The notes under the pieces: generated by a model
The model's input: only the letters and a program-made list of their open reading frames with translations
What the model was told of the DNA's origin: nothing
Databases searched by the model: none
Assembly (NCBI RefSeq): GCF_900176475.1
Contig: NZ_FWXX01000002.1
Location: 384,560 to 448,559 of the forward strand
Length of the DNA: 64,000 bases
Source of the DNA: Tropicibacter naphthalenivorans
Lineage (GTDB): Bacteria > Pseudomonadota > Alphaproteobacteria > Rhodobacterales > Rhodobacteraceae
Direction: 5' to 3'
Translations under genes and position numbers: made by a program
Part shown: in pieces, positions 36,701-43,916 of the stretch
Layout of the letters: each line of letters opens with the position of its first letter
Numbering within the stretch: position 1 is the first letter of the stretch

Positions 36701-37168
36701 AGCTTCGCTGTCCTCGCCAAGGTCGATGGTTTCCATGCCGCTGATCTGATCAGACGACTTGACCTGCGCCTCATCGCCCTGCTCGGCACGATCGCCCGAT
36801 TTCGACCGCGACTTGGACCGCGAGCGCGACCGCGAAGAGCGTGACTTCTTGGGTTTGTCGTCTTCGTCCTCGGCAGCGGCCAAGGCCGCCTCTTCTTCCA
36901 TCAGGGCCTGACGGTCGGCGACCGGGATCTGGTAATAATCGGGGTGGATCTCCGAGAACGCCAAAAAGCCGTGGCGGTTGCCACCATAGTCCACGAATGC
37001 CGCCTGAAGGGACGGCTCGACCCGTGTGACTTTCGCTAGATAGATATTGCCGGCGAGCTGCCGCTTGTTCTCTGATTCAAAATCGAATTCCTCGACCTTG
37101 TTTCCGTCAACCACCACAACGCGGGTCTCTTCCGCGTGGGTGGCGTCGATGAGCATCTTCTTTGCCAT
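33800..37168 (-). CDS. rne: ribonuclease E with split S1 domain and Arg-Ser tracts
   Basis: A 1122-residue endoribonuclease for mRNA decay and rRNA/tRNA processing. MAKKMLIDATHAEETRVVVV opens the RNase-H-like domain. The S1 domain starts at GNIYLAKVTRVEPSLQAAFV (40-59), is broken by an acidic Ala/Glu-rich insert of about 310 residues (95-408), and resumes at YKIQEVIKVRQIMLVQVVKE. Catalytic aspartates are in AIDVNSGR and VIDFIDM, the Zn-link cysteines in CPACHGTG. The C-terminal scaffold is low-complexity, ending RRGWWSLGR. Arg-Ser tracts occur near 109-124, 362-370 and twice in the tail. ATG 37168 fits the family; five residues upstream (MQTDN) are unconserved. Long 5' leader. Confidence 0.96.
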   Translation of the reverse strand: MAKKMLIDATHAEETRVVVVDGNKVEEFDFESENKRQLAGNIYLAKVTRVEPSLQAAFVDYGGNRHGFLAFSEIHPDYYQIPVADRQALMEEEAALAAAEDEDDKPKKSRSSRSRSRSKSRSKSGDRAEQGDEAQVKSSDQISGMETIDLGEDSEAGAPGEGLSPMETVHEAPVADPDEVAAEQAAEAAEAVETPSEADAPAQNAAPEAEAPAQDAPAAAVEEVVEEPALEAAAPAEIAEGPAEIASTEESTPEVTPLDEGAAEGDAAEADADSEDKPQRPMAEGAKEEDAVVTAEPAEVSQDAPAEAEADADAAQAAEQDAPEAREVAAEDASDAPNAKADTAEDTAEEQADAEELSAPKRSSRSRSRKSTKSEKPETTEPEDRDDEIESVADDDTEEDIRPVRKPRPRRYKIQEVIKVRQIMLVQVVKEERGNKGAALTTYLSLAGRYCVLMPNTARGGGISRKITNAADRSKLKAIANEIDVPKGAGLIVRTAGAKRTKTEIKRDYEYLQRLWEQIRELTLKSIAPAKIYEEGDLIKRSIRDLYNRDIDEVFVEGEGGYRIAKDFMKMIMPSHAKNVKHYQDQMPLFARYQVESYLGGMFNPVVQLKSGGYIVIGVTEALVAIDVNSGRATKEGSIEETALKTNLEAAEEVARQLRLRDLAGLIVIDFIDMDERKNNAAVEKRIKDKLKTDRARIQVGRISGFGLMEMSRQRLRPGMIEATTQPCPACHGTGLIRSDDNLALQVLRQIEEEGVRRRSREVLVKVPVGIANYLMNQKREHIAQIEARYGMSVRVEGDPHLVSPDFTLEKFKTATRSVPEATAPVVSVDSKLMEQLDEEAAAEAQEIEDAEVIESTDAPAPEAGSEEDKPKKKRRRRSRSRSRSKSNGENGDNGETADKSDTSDKPDSDGQAIEADGAAAEADGAATEVKPQESGEEAAETDKPKKSRSRSRSRSRSKSKKDDQKEETQAEAQSEAAPEAPAEAETPAPVAAEAAPAEDAPAQTPEPAAAADTPAEEPKAEAPAAPEPTAEAPTDDAPKAEDAKPKRTRVKASDIIAQVMGDTAPKAEEPEAEEAKAEEAKAEETPAEDAAPEPVAAEAEPQSAEAEEDKPKRRGWWSLGR

Positions 37169-37818
37169 GTTGTCCGTTTGCACACGAAATCGAGCCCCTG
37201 CCCGTCAGCGCGATCAAAAGACCGATCTGGCGGAGCGAAAAGCCGAAGGGTGTGTCTTGTCTGGGCGAACTGCGGCGCGCGCGGCTGGGGGGCGCAAATG
37301 CGTCCTGCCCCGTGCCTGTCTTGGTTCGCGCGCTTCATCGCGTTTCTTCTCCGACGCTCTCCCAAGGTGTGTCCCCGGTGGCGCCCATTAATAAACCCGT
37401 CGCTTGTGGCGGTCCGGGTCGGTTCGTTGGTCTTGCGACCGGATCGGTCTGGCCGGGGGCTGTTTGCCTGTCCACGTCCAGCGAAACTCTCTGGTGCCGC
37501 GCGGTGTCGCGCTGGCAGCCTAACCGCTAACATAAGGGCAGGATGGCCCCCATGACAATCCACAATCGTCAGCGCCAAGACGATCAGCACGGCCCAAAGG
37601 CCAATTTTCCATCAAAATGTCGGAACAAATGTGGGGCGGGGCCGGAAGTATGGGGCGGGAAGAAAGAGGACAGAGTCGGAGGAATGAGGGCGACACACGC
37701 CAATGTGTCAGGGTCGGCCCGCCAAGGGGTCCCTTCCCCCGGTGTGACGGGGGAAGGTCAGGATGGGGGCCGAGGCCTGCGGACTTGAGCTGTGCTCAAG
37801 CCCTTTGGATCAGGTGGA
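37169..37818. other. 650-base gene-free stretch: rne leader and three hairpins
   Basis: No convincing gene lies between the rne start and the 3' end of the leftward dehydrogenase gene. Small open frames on both strands lack good starts and recognisable domains. The rne-proximal 350 bases probably form a long 5' leader, as is known for autoregulated rne in E. coli. The distal part holds three successive stem-loops: 37692-37709 (GACACA/TGTGTC), 37732-37757 (a ten-base stem) and 37784-37800 (CTTGAGC/GCTCAAG). Confidence 0.6.
37732..37757. repeat. perfect 10-base hairpin
   Basis: CCTTCCCCCG (37732-37741), loop GTGTGA, CGGGGGAAGG (37748-37757). It is the strongest of three hairpins in the rne/dehydrogenase gap. 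No T-run follows on either strand, so it is not a standard terminator. Confidence 0.6.
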
Positions 37819-38691
37819 TCAGTCCAGCTTGCGCAGGCGCGCCAGCAGCGAAGAGGTATCCCAGCGCCCGCCGCCCATCTTCTGCACGTCCTTGTAGAAC
37901 TGGTCCACTAGCGCCGTCACCGGCAAGGACGCCTGTACCTCTTCGGCGGTTTTCAGACAGATCGCCAGATCCTTGCGCATCCAGTCGGTGGCAAAGCCGT
38001 GGTCGAACTTGCCATCCACCATGGTGTCCACGCGGTTCACCATCTGCCAAGAGCCCGCCGCGCCGCCGCCGATCACCTCGACCACCGCGCGCCCGTCCAG
38101 ACCGGCCTTTTCGGCAAAGTGCAGACCTTCGGACAGCCCCTGCACCAGCCCGGCAATGCAGATCTGGTTGACCATCTTGCACAGCTGGCCCGCGCCGCTG
38201 TCGCCAAGGCGTTTGCACAGCTTGGAATAGGCGTCGATCATCGGCTCGGCCTTGGCATAGGCGTCTTCCTCGCCGCCGCACATCACCACCAGCTGGCCGT
38301 TCTCGGCGCCCGCCTGACCGCCCGACACCGGCGCATCCACAAAGGCCACGCCCTTGTCCGCCGCCGCCGCGAACAGCTCGCGCGTGACCTCTGCCGACAC
38401 CGTGGTGTGATCGACAAAGGTCGCGCCCGCGTCCATCCCGGCGAACGCCCCGTCCTCGCCCAAACACACAGAGCGCAGATCATCGTCGTTGCCCACACAG
38501 GCCATAACGAACTCTGCCCCCTGTGCCGCTTCGCGCGGGGTGGGTGCCCATGCGCCGCCATTCTCGGAAACCCATTTGTCCGCCTTGGCCGCCGTGCGGT
38601 TGTAAACGGTCACCTCGTGACCAGCTTTGACCAGATAACCGGCCATCGGATAGCCCATCACCCCAAGGCCCAGAAACGCTACTTTTGCCAT
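37819..38691 (-). CDS. beta-hydroxyacid dehydrogenase (3-hydroxyisobutyrate dehydrogenase / tartronate semialdehyde reductase family)
   Basis: A 290-residue NAD(P)-dependent enzyme. AFLGLGVMGYPMAGYL (residues 5-20) is the Rossmann glycine motif; VTVYNRT near 28-34 suggests NADP preference (N-R-T rather than an acidic residue); FVDAPVSGGQAGAENGQLVV (about 115-134) is the substrate-binding signature; GAGQLCKMVNQ carries the catalytic Lys. The start MAKVAFLGLG at 38691 has GGGAG upstream; a longer frame from 38739 is unconserved. The exact substrate among 3-hydroxyisobutyrate, tartronate semialdehyde or succinic semialdehyde cannot be fixed. Confidence 0.92.
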   Translation of the reverse strand: MAKVAFLGLGVMGYPMAGYLVKAGHEVTVYNRTAAKADKWVSENGGAWAPTPREAAQGAEFVMACVGNDDDLRSVCLGEDGAFAGMDAGATFVDHTTVSAEVTRELFAAAADKGVAFVDAPVSGGQAGAENGQLVVMCGGEEDAYAKAEPMIDAYSKLCKRLGDSGAGQLCKMVNQICIAGLVQGLSEGLHFAEKAGLDGRAVVEVIGGGAAGSWQMVNRVDTMVDGKFDHGFATDWMRKDLAICLKTAEEVQASLPVTALVDQFYKDVQKMGGGRWDTSSLLARLRKLD

Positions 38692-38799
38692 GTCATCGTT
38701 CTCCCTGCTGTCGCCGATCATGGGCACGCCTCTTGGCAAGGCCCGACCAGACGGTTAAGTCGCTTCAAACCCAACTAGCCCAAGACAGGAGCGAGTGGA

Positions 38800-41265
38800 A
38801 TGGCGCTTATCTTCAAATGGCTGTTTCGACTGGCCAGCGCCGTGGTGGTTCTGACCGTCATCGGTGTGTTTCTGGCCTATTATCTCGCCTCTCGGTCGCT
38901 GCCTGAGTACGACAAGACCCTGCCCGTCTCTGGCATCACTGCCGACATCGAGATCGTGCGCGACAACAATGGCGTGCCGCATATCCTGTCGCTGTCCGAC
39001 CGCGACGCCTTTTTCGGGCTGGGTTACACCCACGCGCAGGACCGCCTGTGGCAGATGACCCTGCTGCGCCGCACCGCCCAGGGCCGCCTGTCCGAGATCT
39101 TTGGCACCCGCACCGCCGATGTGGACACGCTGCTGCGGCGGTTCGACCTGCACCGGCTGGCGATCGAGTCGGCCCGGTTCCAGGACCCGCGCACCCTGGA
39201 CGCGCTCGAAGCCTATTCGGCCGGGGTGAACGCCCGCATCGAGGAAATCAACGCCCGCTCGCTGGGCCGGGGCGCGCCCGAGTTCTTTATCTTTGACGCC
39301 GCCATCGCCCCTTGGCAGCCCGCCGATTCCATCGCGCTGGTCAAGCTGCTGGCGCTGCAACTGTCGGACCAGCTCAAGGACGAGGTGCTGCGCGCCCGCA
39401 CCTCTTTGGCGCTGGACGACGATTTGCGGCTGTCCGACATCCTGCCCGACATGCCCGGCACCGGCACCGCCGCCCTGCCCGATTACGCCAGCCTCTTTGA
39501 CGTGCCCCTGCCCCGTTACGCGCAGGCCACCGCCCAGCCGGATGGGTTTCTGGACGTGATCCCGCCGCGCGGGCTGGCGGGGGCATCCAACGCCTGGGCC
39601 GCAGCGCCGGGGCGCTCTGCCTCTCAGGCGACGATCCTCGCCAATGACCCGCACCTTGGGCTGACCGCGCCGTCGGTGTGGTACCTCGCCCGGATGAACC
39701 TGCAATCGGGGCCGGTGATCGGCGGGTCCATCCCCGGTATCCCGTCGCTGTTGGTCGGGCGCTCGGACAGCTTTGGCTGGGCGCTGACCTCGTCCTATAT
39801 GGACGACCAAGACCTTTATATCGAAGAGCTGAACCCCGACGATCCACAGCAATACCGCACCCCCACCGGCTGGAAGCGGTTCGAGACGCGCAAGTCGATC
39901 ATTGAAATCAAGGACGCCGCCCCGATCACCGTCACCCTGCGCTGGACGGACAATGGCCCGGTGCTGCCCGGATCGCAGTTCAACCTGAATGCCGTGACCC
40001 CGCCGGGGCATGTCGCCTCGCTGGCGTGGACCGCCCTTTCGGCGCAGGACACCTCTATGAGCGCGGCCATCGGACTGATGATGGCGCAGACCATCGAGGA
40101 CGGGATCGAAGCGGGCCGCGCCTTTGTTGCGCCGTCGATGAACGTGACCATGGCCGACCGCACCCGCGTCGCCTTGCAGACCGTGGGGGCCATGCCGCGC
40201 CGCGACCCCGCGCACCAGTCGCGCGGGCGGATGCCTTCGCCGGGGTGGATCGCGCAGAACCGCTGGCAGGGGATGATGCCCTATTCCGCCAACCCGGTTT
40301 TTGTCGCGCCCCAAGGCGGCATCGTCGGCAATACCAACAACAAGGTGGTGGATCGCCCCTTCCCGAACCACATGTCCTACAGCTGGGGCGACAGCCAGCG
40401 GGTGCAGCGCTGGCAGACGCTGATGCAGGGGCGCAAGGTCCACACCCGCGACAGCTTTGTCGAGGCGCAGCTGGACACGGTATCGACCGCCGCGCGCACC
40501 TTGCTGCCGCTGATTGGCCGCGATCTGTGGTATACCGAAAGCGCCGCCCCCGAGGGCACGCCGGAACGTCGCCGCCAAGAGGCGCTGCGCCTGTTGGCCG
40601 ATTGGAATGGCGAAATGAACGAGCACATGCCAGAGCCGCTGATCTACGCCGCCTGGCTGCGCGCGCTGCAAGACCGGCTGATCCGCGACGATCTGGGGCC
40701 GCTGGCCGGGGCGTTCAGCCATGTGGAACCGCTGTTCATTGAGCGCGTGTATCGCAACGTGGGCGGCGCTTCGGCCTGGTGTGACGTGATCCGTTCCGCG
40801 CGGGTCGAGACCTGCACCGACATTGCGCGGCTGGCGCTGGACGATGCGCTGGTGTGGATCGGCGAGACCTACGGGACCGCTTTGGGCGCGCTGCGCTGGG
40901 GGGATGCGCACGCGGCGCTGCACAAGCACCAGACCTTGGGCGATGTGCCGGTGCTGCGCTACTTTGTGAACATCCGCCAAAGCACCTCGGGCGGCGATCA
41001 GACCTTGCTGCGCGGGCGGACGATGGGCACCGGCCCTGCGCCCTTCACCAATGTGCACAGCGGCGCCTATCGCGGGGTCTATGACTTTGCCGATCCGGAC
41101 AGCTCGGTGTTTATCTCGTCGACCGGGCAGTCGGGGCATTTCCTGTCGCGGCATTACGACGATCTGGGCCAGCTGTGGCGGCGCGGAGAGTATATCCCCA
41201 TGTCGCTGGACACCGATCTGGCGCGGGCGGCCTCGGTTGGGGTGACGCGGCTGGTGACACCTTGA
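38800..41265 (+). CDS. penicillin acylase family (S45) Ntn-hydrolase
   Basis: An 821-residue amidohydrolase. An N-terminal signal/anchor helix (VVVLTVIGVFLAYYLA, about 14-29) precedes the alpha chain. Auto-processing would occur before Ser263 in GASNAWAAAPGRSA, the N-terminal nucleophile of the beta chain; NDPHLGL follows as usual. ADIEIVRDNNGVPHI near 47-61 and GNTNNKVVDRPFP match the family. Periplasmic location likely. Members cleave penicillin side chains, cyclic lipopeptides or acyl-homoserine lactones; the substrate is not readable. It overlaps the kinase-like gene at 41265 by three bases. Confidence 0.92.
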   Translation: MALIFKWLFRLASAVVVLTVIGVFLAYYLASRSLPEYDKTLPVSGITADIEIVRDNNGVPHILSLSDRDAFFGLGYTHAQDRLWQMTLLRRTAQGRLSEIFGTRTADVDTLLRRFDLHRLAIESARFQDPRTLDALEAYSAGVNARIEEINARSLGRGAPEFFIFDAAIAPWQPADSIALVKLLALQLSDQLKDEVLRARTSLALDDDLRLSDILPDMPGTGTAALPDYASLFDVPLPRYAQATAQPDGFLDVIPPRGLAGASNAWAAAPGRSASQATILANDPHLGLTAPSVWYLARMNLQSGPVIGGSIPGIPSLLVGRSDSFGWALTSSYMDDQDLYIEELNPDDPQQYRTPTGWKRFETRKSIIEIKDAAPITVTLRWTDNGPVLPGSQFNLNAVTPPGHVASLAWTALSAQDTSMSAAIGLMMAQTIEDGIEAGRAFVAPSMNVTMADRTRVALQTVGAMPRRDPAHQSRGRMPSPGWIAQNRWQGMMPYSANPVFVAPQGGIVGNTNNKVVDRPFPNHMSYSWGDSQRVQRWQTLMQGRKVHTRDSFVEAQLDTVSTAARTLLPLIGRDLWYTESAAPEGTPERRRQEALRLLADWNGEMNEHMPEPLIYAAWLRALQDRLIRDDLGPLAGAFSHVEPLFIERVYRNVGGASAWCDVIRSARVETCTDIARLALDDALVWIGETYGTALGALRWGDAHAALHKHQTLGDVPVLRYFVNIRQSTSGGDQTLLRGRTMGTGPAPFTNVHSGAYRGVYDFADPDSSVFISSTGQSGHFLSRHYDDLGQLWRRGEYIPMSLDTDLARAASVGVTRLVTP

Positions 41266-42173
41266 TGCTCAGCTTGGCCGAGGCGCGCGGGCGCGCGCAA
41301 GAGGCTTTGGCGGCGCGCGGGGTTGCGCCGGAGTTGACCGCGTTACGCCCGGATGCTGGGCGCGCGCAGGCGCATCTGTTTGGCGCGGCGCTGCCCGAGG
41401 GGCGCGCGATCCTCAAGGTGTTTTCCCCTGCGGCGGCAGAGCGTGAGGGCCGTCAAGCCAAACGCGGGCGCGAGGTGGCGGCGGCCTTGGCGACAGGTTC
41501 GTATCGCGCCCCGGCACAGGTGTTTCACGACACCGAGCGGCAGGTCTTGGCCATGCAGGCGGTGGATGGGTTTGATCTTTCGGCGCTCTGGGCCGCGCGG
41601 GCGGATGAGGAATTGGCGACGCGGGCGGGCGCTTGGCTGCGGGCGTTTCATGGGCTGTCCCGGCGCGAGGTTTTGTTTGATCCGACCGGACAAGTGAATT
41701 GGCTTGCGCGGCTTGTCGAAGCTGGCGCCACCGGTGCGCGGGAGATTGTCGACCTCGAAGGGTTCACCAAGGCCGCGCGTCTGGTGCAGGCGCAGGCGGT
41801 GTCGGTGCAGGGGCGATTGTCCGTGCGGGCGGTGACCCATCGCGACATGACCCTGTCGAACCTGCTGATGGATCAGGCGGGGGCGATCTGGGGGATCGAT
41901 TTCGAGAACCGCCGCGAGGATGAGCCGTTGCGCGATGTCTATACGCTGGCGCTGGACCTGATGACGGTGGGGCCGCATGACGGGCGCAAGGCGGTGCTGG
42001 CCTTGGTCGAAGGGTATAGTGAACCGCATATCGAGCCGCCCGTGCGGGTGTTCTTGCAGCGGTGTTTCAGCCTGTGGGTCTGGGCGAACACGCCCGAGGC
42101 CCCTTCGGCGCGGCAATTGCGGCGGCTGGAGGTGGCCGAGCAATGGCTGCGGGCGCGGCATCCGGTGATCTGA
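41265..42173 (+). CDS. aminoglycoside-phosphotransferase-like kinase
   Basis: A 302-residue protein of the APH/choline-kinase fold. THRDMTLSNLLMDQAGAIWG with IDFENRR near residues 185-211 holds the catalytic Asp (H-x-D) and metal ligands (N, then D-F-E). ILKVF near residue 50 supplies the ATP-binding Lys. The ATG at 41265 shares bases with the acylase stop, so translation is coupled. Real substrates of such APH-like proteins vary (sugars, choline, homoserine, peptides), and resistance activity should not be assumed. The product of the neighbouring acylase is a possible substrate. Confidence 0.82.
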   Translation: MLSLAEARGRAQEALAARGVAPELTALRPDAGRAQAHLFGAALPEGRAILKVFSPAAAEREGRQAKRGREVAAALATGSYRAPAQVFHDTERQVLAMQAVDGFDLSALWAARADEELATRAGAWLRAFHGLSRREVLFDPTGQVNWLARLVEAGATGAREIVDLEGFTKAARLVQAQAVSVQGRLSVRAVTHRDMTLSNLLMDQAGAIWGIDFENRREDEPLRDVYTLALDLMTVGPHDGRKAVLALVEGYSEPHIEPPVRVFLQRCFSLWVWANTPEAPSARQLRRLEVAEQWLRARHPVI

Positions 42174-42200
42174 CCGGATCGCATGTGGATAGGTTTGGGT

Positions 42201-42258
42201 GCGAGGGGTATTCCCCCTCGCGCTCCCCAGGATATTTTTAAAGAGAAGAAGATGAGGC
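42201..42258 (+). repeat. dispersed intergenic repeat, copy E
   Basis: Hairpin GCGAGGGG-TATTC-CCCCTCGC (42201-42221), then CTCCCCAGGATATTTTTAA and AGAGAAGAAG. The core ends about 19 bases from the stop codon of hflX, which is read leftward, and follows the kinase-like gene by 27 bases on the other side. Confidence 0.75.
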
Positions 42259-42270
42259 CCCTTGCAGGGG

Positions 42271-43545
42271 TTAGAGGCTTTCGAACTGGGCGCGATCCTT
42301 GGCGGACCAGCTGAGGGTCAGGTGAAAGCCGTCTTCGTCTTGGGTTTCCTCTTCGACCAAGCCTTTTTGGAAGAGCCAGGCGCGTTTGCGGCCCTCGTCG
42401 TAGGGCAGGACCAGTTGGTCGCGGCGCTTTTCCTCGCCAAGGGCGTGGGTGACCGCGTCGAGGAAGGCATCGAGCCCTTCGCCGCTGAGGGCGGAGGTGA
42501 CAAAGGTGCCGTCGTCGCGGCTGGCGCGGGCGCGCAGGGCGTCGGCGGTGTCCAGGTCGAGGCGGTCGACCTTGTTCCACAGCTCCAGTTGGGTGGTCTG
42601 TTCGTCCACGCCGAGGCTGTCCAGGATGGTGGTCACGTCGCGGGCTTGCTCTTCGGTTTCGGGGTGCGAGATGTCGCGCACGTGGACGATGACATCGGCG
42701 GCGAGCACCTCTTCGAGGGTGGCGCGGAAGGCGGCGACCAGTTCGGTGGGCAGGTCAGAGATAAAGCCCACGGTGTCCGACAGGATCACATCCGCCCCGG
42801 TGGGCAGTTGCACCCGCCGCATGGTCGGGTCGAGCGTGGCAAACAGCATGTCCTTGGCCATCACGTCCGCCCCGGTCAAGCGATTGAACAGCGTGGATTT
42901 CCCGGCGTTGGTGTAGCCCACCAGCGCGACGATCGGGTACGGCACCTTGGCGCGGGCCTTGCGGTGCAGCTCGCGGGTTTTGACGACCTTGTCGAGCTGG
43001 CGGCGCAGGCGCACCAGTTGCTCGTCAATGGCGCGGCGGTCCGCCTCGATCTGGGTTTCGCCGGGGCCGCCGACAAAGCCAAGCCCGCCGCGCTGGCGTT
43101 CGAGGTGGGTCCAGGCGCGCACCAGACGCGTGCGCTGGTAGCTGAGGTGGGCCATTTCCACCTGCAACACCCCTTCGCGCGTGGCGGCACGGTCGCTGAA
43201 GATTTCAAGGATCAGCCCGGTGCGGTCGAGCAGTTTGACCCCCCACTCCTTTTCAAGGTTGCGCTGTTGGACCGGCGTCACCGGCCCGTCGACGAGCACC
43301 AGCTCGACCTCGGCGTCCTTGATGCGGGTTTTCAGCTCGGCGATCTTGCCAGAGCCAAAGAGCATCCCTGCGTGGGGTTTGGGGAGCGAGACGACCTCGG
43401 AGCCGATGACCTCGAGGTCAGGCAAGGCGTGCGCGAGCGACACGGCCTCTTCGAGCGCCATATGCGCATCGCGTCGGCCGCGGTCGCTCTTGATGTCCGG
43501 GTGCAGGACCCAGGCGCGGGTCACATGCGTTTCATGTTCGTTCAA
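42271..43545 (-). CDS. hflX: GTPase HflX
   Basis: A 424-residue ribosome-associated GTPase that splits stalled ribosomes. The N-terminal HflX domain has GSGKIAEL, and [19 protein letters not shown] is the family signature. G1 is GYTNAGKST near residue 208, G3 is DTVGF, G4 is NKVD. It starts with TTG at 43545 in a TTGA overlap with the hfq stop, so it is probably translated by coupling. hfq-hflX order matches E. coli. It ends the leftward ntr-trk-hfq run. Confidence 0.96.
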   Translation of the reverse strand: MNEHETHVTRAWVLHPDIKSDRGRRDAHMALEEAVSLAHALPDLEVIGSEVVSLPKPHAGMLFGSGKIAELKTRIKDAEVELVLVDGPVTPVQQRNLEKEWGVKLLDRTGLILEIFSDRAATREGVLQVEMAHLSYQRTRLVRAWTHLERQRGGLGFVGGPGETQIEADRRAIDEQLVRLRRQLDKVVKTRELHRKARAKVPYPIVALVGYTNAGKSTLFNRLTGADVMAKDMLFATLDPTMRRVQLPTGADVILSDTVGFISDLPTELVAAFRATLEEVLAADVIVHVRDISHPETEEQARDVTTILDSLGVDEQTTQLELWNKVDRLDLDTADALRARASRDDGTFVTSALSGEGLDAFLDAVTHALGEEKRRDQLVLPYDEGRKRAWLFQKGLVEEETQDEDGFHLTLSWSAKDRAQFESL

Positions 43546-43781
43546 GAATTATCTTCGCCATCATAGAGGTTGATCGGCTGAGAGGGCATGATCGTGCTGA
43601 TCGCGTGTTTGTAGACCAGCTGCGATTGACCGTCGCGGCGCAAAAGCACACAGAAGTTGTCGAACCACGTGATCACGCCTTGCAGCTTGACCCCGTTGAT
43701 CAGGAACACTGTTACCGGAACCTTGGTTTTACGTACGTGGTTAAGAAATGCGTCCTGCAAATTCTGTCTGTCCGAAGCCAT
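43542..43781 (-). CDS. hfq: RNA chaperone Hfq
   Basis: A 79-residue Sm-like hexamer subunit that pairs small RNAs with mRNAs. Sm1 is [20 protein letters not shown] (about 21-40) and Sm2 is [10 protein letters not shown] (about 57-66), the latter with the conserved (Y/F)KHA. The Q-D-x-F-L-N proximal-face residues are present ([11 protein letters not shown]). It has a short alphaproteobacterial tail ending DGEDNS. It lies after trkH and overlaps hflX. Confidence 0.98.
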   Translation of the reverse strand: MASDRQNLQDAFLNHVRKTKVPVTVFLINGVKLQGVITWFDNFCVLLRRDGQSQLVYKHAISTIMPSQPINLYDGEDNS

Positions 43782-43916
43782 TGACTTGCCTTTGTTCTTT
43801 TATGGCCCTGAATACGGGCTTCCTCGTCCGGGGTAAGTATGTCTAAGCCGCGCGGGAGTTTCCAGCCGAAAAATTCCCCCTATGGGTTTGTGGGCGCGCG
43901 TGGGGCGATTGCGCCC

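Noticed and set aside
33647-36844. Rightward open frame of 1065 residues opposite rne, rich in Gly, Leu and Phe
   Set aside because: It mirrors the repetitive Ala/Glu codons of ribonuclease E; no domain, and rne is certain on the other strand.
37036-37788. Short frames on both strands in the rne leader
   Set aside because: No ribosome sites, no domains, odd composition; better explained as a leader plus hairpins.
38755-41154. Leftward open frame of 799 residues opposite the acylase
   Set aside because: Antisense shadow; the acylase frame has clear S45 motifs.
41265-42173. Aminoglycoside resistance gene
   Set aside because: Only the generic APH fold motifs are present; such folds serve many substrates and the chromosomal context gives no support for resistance.
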